Assembly: GCA_035534495.1 (NCBI GenBank)
Contig: DATLRW010000053.1
Location: 1-5,594, forward strand
From: JAKASX01 sp035534495
GTDB lineage: Bacteria; Acidobacteriota; Terriglobia; Acidiferrales; UBA7541
Direction of reading: 5' to 3'
DNA length: 5,594 bases
Positions 1 to 5,019 of this stretch are shown here, piece after piece. Within the stretch, counting starts at the first letter, position 1. The number at the start of each line of letters is the position of its first letter. Under the pieces are notes generated by a model. The model searched no databases and was not told where the DNA came from. It saw only the letters and a program-made list of their open reading frames with translations. The position numbers were made by a program, and so were the translations under genes.

Positions 1-489
1 AGCCCGGTCTTCGCGCTGGGCAGCGACCCTCTCGGAAGGAACAGTACAGACCCATGGGATTTTCCCAGCCTGGTGCCTGGCTGCAACCCCATACACGGCG
101 GATTGAATTACCTCAATCTGAGCTGCTACACCCTTCCCAAGGCCACTCCCGATATCGCCTCGCGATGCGCCCCATTTCCGGGTCACCCCGGGACTTGCAT
201 GAACTTGATCGGCAACTCCGGGCGCAACAGCGTCCAGGGGCCGAACGTCGTGGACTGGGACTTCTCCATGCACAAGAACAACTATATCCCGAGCATTTCG
301 GAAACTTTCAACGTCCAATTCCGCGCCGAATTCTTTAACGCTCTAAACCACCCCAGCTTCGCGTCGCCGATAGACAATAGCGGCGTCATCGACCCGTCGA
401 CGGGCAATGTCATCCCCGGCGCAGGACTCGTCGATGCCACAGTATCGGATCCGCGGGAAATGCAGTTTGCGCTGAAGGTGATCTGGTAG
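1..489 (+). CDS. TonB-dependent receptor (Oar/carboxypeptidase-regulatory-like type), C-terminal fragment
   Basis: The reading frame is open from the first base and ends at TAG 487-489, so only the last 162 residues are seen and the gene starts outside the window. The end contains an F-N-x-QFRAEFFNALNHPSFASP segment followed by DATVSDPREMQFALKVIW. This is the typical closing strand region of the large TonB-dependent receptors of Acidobacteriota, which carry an N-terminal carboxypeptidase-regulatory-like domain, a plug and an outer-membrane beta-barrel. The final aromatic residue (W) fits the C-terminal signal of outer-membrane barrels recognised by the Bam machinery. Such proteins import or bind large substrates at the outer membrane using TonB energy. 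The substrate cannot be told from this part. The fragment contains four cysteines, possibly in extracellular loops. It lies upstream of two secreted propeller genes on the same strand, but a 310-base gap argues against tight operon linkage. Confidence 0.88.
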   Translation, partial: SPVFALGSDPLGRNSTDPWDFPSLVPGCNPIHGGLNYLNLSCYTLPKATPDIASRCAPFPGHPGTCMNLIGNSGRNSVQGPNVVDWDFSMHKNNYIPSISETFNVQFRAEFFNALNHPSFASPIDNSGVIDPSTGNVIPGAGLVDATVSDPREMQFALKVIW

Positions 490-508
490 ATTCGTTCGGC
501 AACTCTGG

Positions 509-563
509 CGGGCGGAAGCGCTCGGGCGGCGACGCCTGTGTCGCCGCCGGGCGTTTCCGCCCG
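509..563 (+). terminator. Long GC-rich hairpin after the TonB receptor gene; possible terminator
   Basis: Positions 509-533 pair with 540-563, with one or two mismatches and a one-base bulge, around a six-base loop (534-539). The arms read CGGGCGGAAGCGCTCGG and onward, and return as GCCGGGCGTTTCCGCCCG. It lies 20 bases after the TonB receptor stop codon, where a terminator is expected. No run of T follows the stem, so it is not a classical intrinsic terminator. It could instead be an mRNA 3' stabilising stem or a copy of a dispersed palindrome. Confidence 0.45.
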
Positions 564-624
564 GTGCTGGCGTTCTCGCTAGCTGGAAAAAGGGCGATCG
601 TTTATCTTCGTGAGGAACTCACAC

Positions 625-798
625 ATGCCGAAACGCGTTTTTTTACGAATGCATATCGGCACGTTCGTGAGCTTCGGAATTGCTCTCCAATCGCGTCCGT
701 TAGGGTTTTCATACGACCGCCTGCCAGGCATGCCCGAAAGTGAGTCAATCCCTCGCCTTGGACGTCTGCTGGTCGGCCTGAAATTGTCAGGAGGATAA
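625..798 (+). CDS. Possible small ORF (57 aa) abutting the Kelch gene
   Basis: This weak candidate begins at ATG 625, preceded by a plausible ribosome binding site (TGAGGAA, 611-617) eight bases upstream. It ends at TAA 796-798, one base before the Kelch start codon, so its stop lies between the Kelch Shine-Dalgarno and its ATG. Such an arrangement would suit translational coupling. The product would have a basic N-terminus (MPKR) and a mildly hydrophobic stretch (about residues 5-22), then a polar tail. I recognise no family. An in-frame GTG at 610 would extend it by five codons, but with a poorer ribosome binding site. The alternative is that this is simply a chance open frame in the 5' untranslated region. 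Confidence 0.2.
   Translation: MPKRVFLRMHIGTFVSFGIALQSRPLGFSYDRLPGMPESESIPRLGRLLVGLKLSGG
789..794 (+). promoter_or_regulatory. Strong Shine-Dalgarno of the Kelch gene
   Basis: AGGAGG lies five bases before ATG 800. It is a near-consensus ribosome binding site and fixes the start of the Kelch protein, which then opens directly with a signal peptide. Confidence 0.8.
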
Positions 799-799
799 A

Positions 800-1885
800 A
801 TGGGTCAGAGAAATGCCTGTTCCCTGTATGTTTTGCGCGGGGTCTGCCTGCTGGCGGTGTTCGCGATGGCGGCGTCCGCCTACGCGCAGCAGGGATGGAA
901 GCAAGCCGCGCCGTTTCCAGCGCCCATCGAGGAACTCCAAGGGGCTACGGCCAACGGCAAGCTCTATGTGTTTGCCGGACTCACGGCACTGCCGCAATGG
1001 CGTCCCACGGGCTACGTGTATGAATACGACCCGGCGACCAACCAGTGGACCAGGAAAAAGCCCATGGCGCTGCCCGCGCACCACGTCGCGTTTGTCGGGT
1101 ATAAGGGCAAGATCTACGCCTTTGGCGGCTTTGTGGCGCCGAAGAGCGGCCCTTTCGGCTGGAAGCCGATCAATAATTCCTGGGAATACGACCCGGCCAC
1201 GGATACCTGGAAGGCGCTGGCGCCAATGCCGTCAAAGCGCGGCGCGGGAGCTGCGGCTGTGGTGAATGGGAAGATCTACGTCATCGGAGGCGTCGAGCCG
1301 GCGCCGGGTTCGAAGGACGGGGTCATCCGCCTCGGGCTCGATGCCTGGCCGTCTTACGCGGTGGGCACCAACGAGGAATATGACATTGCCACCAATACCT
1401 GGCGCGAACGCAGTCCGATGCCGACCGCTCGAAATCATCTCGCTGTGGCGGCGGTCGACGGGAAAATCTATGCGATCGGCGGCCGCATCGGCTCCGCCTT
1501 TTCCATAACGGCCAGCCCCACCGACATCGTAGAGGAATATAACCCTGCCACTAATATGTGGGGAAATGTGATGGCCAGGATGCCCACCCCGAGCAGCGGT
1601 CTGGCCTGGGGCGTCTATAAAGGGTGCATCTATGTTTCCGGCGGAGAGATGCAGACTTGGCAGATGACGGGTGTGTTTCGCTTCGTCGAGGCTTTCGACC
1701 CCGCGCTCAATGAGTGGTTTGTGTTGCCCTCGCTCGCCAAGGCCCGCGCCGGGATGGCCGGAGGCATTATTGGCGACGAACTGCATCTGGTCAGCGGAGA
1801 CCTGCAATCGGCGGGGACCGGTATTAGCCAGTCTTCCGCCGAGCACGACGTGTTGAACCTGTCCCAAGGGCAATATTGCAGGTAA
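800..1885 (+). CDS. Secreted Kelch-repeat beta-propeller protein
   Basis: The 361-residue product opens with a Sec signal peptide (hydrophobic about residues 9-27; likely cleavage after AYA at 29, before QQGW). The rest is built of Kelch repeats, each showing G-K-[IL]-Y-x-[FIS]-[AG]-G followed by [EY]-[YF]-[DN]-[PI]-A-[TL]-[ND]-x-W. The first motifs fall near residues 53, 103, 157, 221 and 275, and the second near 74, 128, 192, 245 and 297. A degenerate sixth unit starts at about 326 (DELHLVSGD) and ends in AEHDVLNL. A six-bladed propeller closed by the N-terminal strand is likely. Blade 3 carries a longer insertion (about 165-190). Kelch propellers usually bind proteins or sugars, and some are enzymes such as galactose oxidase. 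I see no accessory catalytic domain, so a binding role in the periplasm or outside the cell is the safer inference. A second secreted propeller gene follows on the same strand. Confidence 0.88.
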   Translation: MGQRNACSLYVLRGVCLLAVFAMAASAYAQQGWKQAAPFPAPIEELQGATANGKLYVFAGLTALPQWRPTGYVYEYDPATNQWTRKKPMALPAHHVAFVGYKGKIYAFGGFVAPKSGPFGWKPINNSWEYDPATDTWKALAPMPSKRGAGAAAVVNGKIYVIGGVEPAPGSKDGVIRLGLDAWPSYAVGTNEEYDIATNTWRERSPMPTARNHLAVAAVDGKIYAIGGRIGSAFSITASPTDIVEEYNPATNMWGNVMARMPTPSSGLAWGVYKGCIYVSGGEMQTWQMTGVFRFVEAFDPALNEWFVLPSLAKARAGMAGGIIGDELHLVSGDLQSAGTGISQSSAEHDVLNLSQGQYCR

Positions 1886-2040
1886 ACCACGCGCTTGGAG
1901 CGGCGAATCAATCCGGCACGCTGAAGCAAAAAAGTAAAGTAGGTGACTACCCGGCTTTTGAGTGCCGGGGTGTACAAGCGGAGGGTTCCTGCACGACCAC
2001 TGCGATTTCGGCCGGGAACCCTCGCAGGGAGGCACAAAAA
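1886..2040 (+). promoter_or_regulatory. Structured leader between the two propeller genes
   Basis: This 155-base gap has two stem-loops. CCCGGC (1950-1955) pairs with GCCGGG (1964-1969) around an eight-base loop. GAGGGTTCC (1981-1989) pairs perfectly with GGAACCCTC (2015-2023) around a 25-base loop. The second stem ends only two bases before the Shine-Dalgarno AGGGAGG (2026-2032), which lies eight bases before ATG 2041. Folding could therefore affect ribosome access. I could not match it to a known riboswitch consensus (compared from memory with cobalamin, c-di-GMP, guanidine, glycine, fluoride and SAH). It may instead be an ordinary 5' untranslated region or a terminator-like separator. Confidence 0.35.
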
Positions 2041-3510
2041 ATGAGGAGCGCGCGGGCAGGACGGGTTTCAACGTTACGTGTTTTTAGATTCGCTCATGCC
2101 GGCCACCGAAGGCCGTGGGCGTGTCGCACGATTCTTTTCTCAGTGGGATTCATCCTCGCGACAATTGCCTGGATGACGCCCCGCGCCAGTGCGCAGTCTT
2201 CAGCGCAGGCCAAGAATATGATCCTTCTCGGCCACAACGACCTGGCTGGTCACGGCGACGGCGGCGAGGGCATGGCCATTCAGCTCCTGGATGGCCGCCG
2301 CATCTTGTATATCGCGCACGCGGGAACGCAATACTGCCTCAGCATCGTGGACGTCACGAACCCCCGAAATCCCGTGCTGCTCAACCAGCTGCCGTCTCCC
2401 CATCCCGGTGTCACGCGGTGTAACTCCCTGGGCCTTTCCGGAAACGTGCTGGCCGTCGCTAACCAGACGAACAAGCCAGGCGAAAAGCCGGCGGGAATGT
2501 GGGTGCTGGACGTTTCGAACCTGGCGCGCGTCCGGAAGGCCAAGCGCTTACAGGACCTCGAGCTCTCCTTCTTCGATACCTCCGGGCCCCACTCGCCCGG
2601 CGTGCATTGGCTGTGGTTCGTCGACGGCCAGTTCGCGCATTTGAGCACCGGCATGCCCGGCGTCACTCCCATCAACCCGAAGGACGCTCAGTTTTACGTC
2701 ATTGTCGATCTACGCCATCCGCGGCATCCGCGCGAAGTGGGCCGCTGGTGGTACCCGGGAACGCACGTCGGCGATGCCTGCCTGCCGGGCTGCCTGCCGC
2801 CGCGCGAAAAGATGGACATCGGCTACCGCCCTCACAATATCGAGGTGTGGCCATCGCATCCCAACCGGGCTTATCTGGGCTACATTGAGGGCGGGGCATT
2901 TATCCTGGATATTTCCGGCCTGCAGGCCGTGAAGGAGGGCAAGGCGACCCATTTCACTCCCAAGGTCGTCGGTCACGTGCGGTTCGATCCGCCCTACCCG
3001 GGCTTTACGCATACGTTCCAGCCTATTTTCAGCCGCGGGCTGGCGGTCGTTTCCGACGAGAGCATCAGGGACAACTGCAAGGATGATCCCAAGCTCGACT
3101 GGCTGCTGGATATACGCGCCGAAACCAACCCGATGGTCATCGATACCGCTCCGATACCTACCGACGAGGGCGATCTCTGCGCGCGCGGCGGCCGCTTCGG
3201 CTCCCATAACATCGCCCCCTACTTGGCCAGTTCCACCTCGGCGAACCTCCAAAATTCCATCGTGGCCAGTTGGTTCAGCGGCGGCGTGCGCATCTTCCAC
3301 ATCGTCGATGGGCCGAGCTGGTTTCCCCACGCGCCCCCGCATCTGGAGCAGATCGGCTACTACATTCCCGCGGCGCTGCCCGGCAATCCCGGGGGCGCTC
3401 CGCAGATCAACGACGCCATCGTCGACGAACACGGCCTGATTTACGCCATCGACCGCTTCACCGGCGGTCTCTACATCCTCAAGTACACCGGGCCGGTGCC
3501 CCTGAACTAG
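2041..3510 (+). CDS. Secreted LVIVD-repeat beta-propeller protein
   Basis: The 489-residue product has a long basic N-region, a hydrophobic core (about residues 30-44) and a likely signal-peptidase site after ASA at 51. The mature part has seven propeller-like units resembling LVIVD repeats (for example LSIVDVTNPRNP at 100-111, MWVLDVSNLARV at 153-164, YVIVDLRHPRHP at 219-230, AFILDISG at 286-293). Further units lie near 333-372, 405-444 and 466-482, so a seven-bladed propeller is inferred. Histidines recur just before blade strands: GHND (64-67), PHS (183-185), PHN (264-266), THT (323-325) and SHN (388-390). A CLPGC pair (247-251) could form a disulfide. ATG 2041 is chosen because AGGGAGG lies eight bases upstream and the signal peptide follows. 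A TTG at 1876 would add 55 residues, overlap the Kelch stop and bury the signal sequence. Family function is not established; secretion and a binding or metal-dependent role are inferences. Confidence 0.82.
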   Translation: MRSARAGRVSTLRVFRFAHAGHRRPWACRTILFSVGFILATIAWMTPRASAQSSAQAKNMILLGHNDLAGHGDGGEGMAIQLLDGRRILYIAHAGTQYCLSIVDVTNPRNPVLLNQLPSPHPGVTRCNSLGLSGNVLAVANQTNKPGEKPAGMWVLDVSNLARVRKAKRLQDLELSFFDTSGPHSPGVHWLWFVDGQFAHLSTGMPGVTPINPKDAQFYVIVDLRHPRHPREVGRWWYPGTHVGDACLPGCLPPREKMDIGYRPHNIEVWPSHPNRAYLGYIEGGAFILDISGLQAVKEGKATHFTPKVVGHVRFDPPYPGFTHTFQPIFSRGLAVVSDESIRDNCKDDPKLDWLLDIRAETNPMVIDTAPIPTDEGDLCARGGRFGSHNIAPYLASSTSANLQNSIVASWFSGGVRIFHIVDGPSWFPHAPPHLEQIGYYIPAALPGNPGGAPQINDAIVDEHGLIYAIDRFTGGLYILKYTGPVPLN

Positions 3511-3647
3511 TGTAGTGATTCAGAAGTTCGTTGCGCGGTTTTCAGGGGGTCGGAGCTTTAGCTCCGACCTTAAGCTCCGCATTTTCAAGGGCTTTAGCCC
3601 CTAAAGCTCCGCCCCATTTGGGCAACCAATTTATGAATCACCACACT
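3509..3647. repeat. MITE-like element with imperfect terminal inverted repeats and inner hairpins
   Basis: The left end (3509-3536, starting AGTGTAGTGATTCA) matches the reverse complement of the right end (3620-3647, ending TGAATCACCACACT) at 23 of 28 positions. Inside are two small hairpins with the same TTTA loop. GGTCGGAGC (3548-3556) pairs with GCTCCGACC (3561-3569), and GGGC (3589-3592) pairs with GCCC (3597-3600). The element is about 139 bp, has no coding potential and begins on the LVIVD stop codon. If the true ends are 3511 and 3645, the flanks CTAG and CTGG could be a decayed four-base target duplication. The first hairpin may also act as a terminator. Similar GCTTTAGC palindromes are, from general knowledge, dispersed in acidobacterial genomes; copy number cannot be seen here. 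Confidence 0.6.
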
Positions 3648-3707
3648 GGCCCGGCGTGATTGCACCTTGCCGATGAAGCGCGCAAGGCAGGCGTCAGGGA
3701 AGCTTAC

Positions 3708-3777
3708 GCGCATGCTAACCCCGTGAGTTCGTCGAGGTAGCGATCCCGATCGCTACAGACAAACCTGTGCGCATGCT
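3708..3777. repeat. 20-base near-perfect palindrome flanked by a 9-base direct repeat
   Basis: GTAGCGATC (3737-3745) and GATCGCTAC (3748-3756) are exact inverted copies separated by CC. GCGCATGCT occurs at 3708-3716 and again at 3769-3777, one copy on each side. The arrangement could be a dispersed palindromic repeat or a protein binding site. Nothing else in 3648-3871 looks coding. Confidence 0.45.
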
Positions 3778-3871
3778 GGTCCGAAACCATGTCCCCAGTC
3801 TGTCCCCGATGGCTGCCGTGTCCCTGGGCTGTAGGGGAGGCCTTCGAAATACCGCGTTTTTATTGGAGATT

Positions 3872-3911
3872 TGGTGAGCCGCCCAGGACTCGAACCTGGA
3901 ACCCGCTGATT
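3872..3911 (-). tRNA. tRNA-Lys 3' fragment (partial pseudo-tRNA; probable attachment-site remnant)
   Basis: On the minus strand this reads AATCAGC, GGGTT, then the T-arm CCAGG-TTCGAGT-CCTGG, the acceptor strand GCGGCTC, discriminator A and an encoded CCA. These correspond to positions 37 to 76 of a bacterial tRNA-Lys, whose anticodon stem is GCTGA/TCAGC and whose acceptor ends in GGCTCACCA. The bases before it (from 3912 upward) do not continue as the anticodon, D-arm or a GAGCCGC acceptor strand, so the gene half is absent and the piece cannot make a tRNA. Breakage in the anticodon loop with an intact 3' end is the usual result of tyrosine-recombinase integration into a tRNA gene. Confidence 0.75.
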
Positions 3912-4133
3912 GGCTCTCGGAGTGCTAAGTACTTGGCTTCTCAGGTTGTTTCCCCACTCCGGGGATAGGCGGAAGTGGGTGAAAATCCGGTGGCCACACA
4001 ACGTCCGGAGCGTGTGGGAGCGAAGGCAGAATCGCAGACGTTCTTCCCGGTGCCTCCCGCACGTAGGGTGCGACCGGCTCGGCAAACTTTCCTCTGGTGG
4101 TGCGAGGGTTCAGGCCGCAGCGTGAGAGAGAGT
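3912..4133. other. Non-coding stretch between the tRNA-Lys fragment and the secreted-protein gene
   Basis: No open frame here has a convincing start, ribosome binding site or family match. The visible structure is minor. GCTAAGT/ACTTGGC (3924-3937) is an imperfect inverted repeat 13 bases from the tRNA break. A hairpin is formed by CCGGT (4047-4051) plus CGCAC (4058-4062) with GTGCG (4068-4072) plus ACCGG (4073-4077), with a six-base bulge. The hairpin lies downstream of the minus-strand gene ending at 4134, but it has no T tract in either direction, so I do not call it a terminator. Confidence 0.4.
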
Positions 4134-4952
4134 TTACTTCCTGAACGCAGCTTTCCTGACATCGGGCCAGAACTCCTTGAGCGCATTGCCCGCCATCCTT
4201 CCCAGTACACCCCACACGCAGCGGAGGGCCGCGTCATCCGCGTCACTCTCGCTGGGGACGCGCCAGGTGTTGGAAAGAAAGTTGTTGAACAGGTTCCCGG
4301 CATAACGGGCATAGGCGGGATGGAAGCGTCCGTCCGGGCGAGGCGCCGTGAAGGTCGTGGCAAAGACGTGCCACACTCGCGCGCCGAAGTTCCGGTTTTG
4401 GGAGCGAAAATAGCGCGGATCTTCTTTCCAGATGGCGCCTAGCGCCGCCTCCATTGCGTTGCCCGTCGATATGCCGGTCAGACGCATTCCGTACCGAGCT
4501 GCAAAGCCTTCCCAATGCGGCCCGTACTCTTTGGGAGAATTCAGCATCGTGCCCCAGGCCGCGCTCGCCGGTCCGGACAGGAACAGACTGGTAGGTCCTA
4601 CCGTCGACTTCACGAACCAGTTGAAACGCTGCCTTCCTGTGATCGGTTTATAGTTGGGCAGGGCTTGGGTAGGGACGCCCGCCTTCTCATCAGCGATCAG
4701 ATTCGGTGGGGATTGCGGGAAGTCCGGCGGCTTGTCGAGGCCGATCGCCGCGATCCTGCTGCTCTCCGGCAGCATGCGTATGTTGCCGGCGAACGTCGCG
4801 TTCTTAGCGTCGGAGATGCGCGTCTTGCTGCTGAACGGGGTCGGTTTCTGGGCGAATGCCGAAGAGGCTCCCGCGCAAAAAAGAACCACCAGCATGCACA
4901 AAGCGGACGCCCGGGCTCGGACCTGCCAATAGGCGGCTGTCATCGAAAGCAC
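4134..4952 (-). CDS. Secreted protein of unknown function, acidobacterial type
   Basis: The 272-residue product begins with a Sec signal peptide (hydrophobic about residues 16-30, likely cleavage after AFA at 34, before QKP). A low-complexity polar linker follows to about residue 105. The folded part then starts with ITGRQRFNWFVKSTVGPTSL (104-123), an Ala/Gly-rich possible membrane-associated segment (about 123-136), SPKEYGPHWEGFAARYG (139-155), and KEDPRYFRS (176-184). I recall similar proteins with the SPKEYG...WEGF...RYG and EDPRYF blocks as hypothetical proteins in acidobacterial genomes, but know no function. There is no lipobox, so a lipoprotein is unlikely. The start used is GTG at 4952, with GGA five bases upstream. 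ATG at 4943, three codons later, is equally possible. The gene lies 67 bases downstream of the transposase and reads the same way, so its own promoter may have been separated by the insertion. Confidence 0.75.
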   Translation of the reverse strand: MLSMTAAYWQVRARASALCMLVVLFCAGASSAFAQKPTPFSSKTRISDAKNATFAGNIRMLPESSRIAAIGLDKPPDFPQSPPNLIADEKAGVPTQALPNYKPITGRQRFNWFVKSTVGPTSLFLSGPASAAWGTMLNSPKEYGPHWEGFAARYGMRLTGISTGNAMEAALGAIWKEDPRYFRSQNRNFGARVWHVFATTFTAPRPDGRFHPAYARYAGNLFNNFLSNTWRVPSESDADDAALRCVWGVLGRMAGNALKEFWPDVRKAAFRK

Positions 4953-4997
4953 TCTTTTCCATCAACGGTTACTGGATCGAATTCTTTCACATTTCTC

Positions 4998-5018
4998 GGT
5001 AGTGGTACAGTTTGAAAG
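4998..5018. mobile_element. Probable end of the IS1-family element
   Basis: GGTAGTGGTACAG (4998-5010) lies two to 22 bases beyond the transposase stop codon, where the terminal inverted repeat of a compact insertion sequence is expected. The opposite end is outside the window, so neither the inverted repeat nor the target duplication can be confirmed. This is an inference from position. Confidence 0.4.
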
Positions 5019-5019
5019 T

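Noticed and set aside
602..1084. Minus-strand open frame over the Kelch gene start
   Set aside because: It covers the strong Shine-Dalgarno and signal peptide of the Kelch gene and has no family features.
1876..2040. Upstream in-frame extension of the LVIVD gene from TTG 1876
   Set aside because: It overlaps the Kelch stop, lacks a good ribosome binding site and would place 55 polar residues before a clear signal peptide.
1232..2071. Long minus-strand open frame opposite the Kelch gene
   Set aside because: It mirrors the codon pattern of the real plus-strand gene, runs across its end and shows no recognisable domain.
3835..3909. Plus-strand LVSRPGLEPGTR tail as a possible integrase C-terminus
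   Set aside because: It is the translated complement of the tRNA-Lys fragment, and the frame is closed by TAG at 3832 with no integrase motifs before it.
3872..3990. Complete tRNA gene on the minus strand
   Set aside because: No GAGCCGC acceptor strand, D-arm or T33-containing anticodon loop is found upstream of the 3' piece.
3753..4085. Minus-strand open frame containing VPGSSPGRLTK
   Set aside because: That peptide is the translation of the tRNA 3' end, a well-known false protein signal.
3975..4442. Plus-strand open frame spanning the end of the secreted-protein gene
   Set aside because: It is antisense to a gene with a signal peptide and conserved-looking blocks, and its own product shows no recognisable features.
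4860..4880. Lipoprotein signal (LVVLFC) in the minus-strand secreted protein
   Set aside because: Phe precedes the Cys, where Gly, Ala or Ser is required, and a normal AFA cleavage site follows.
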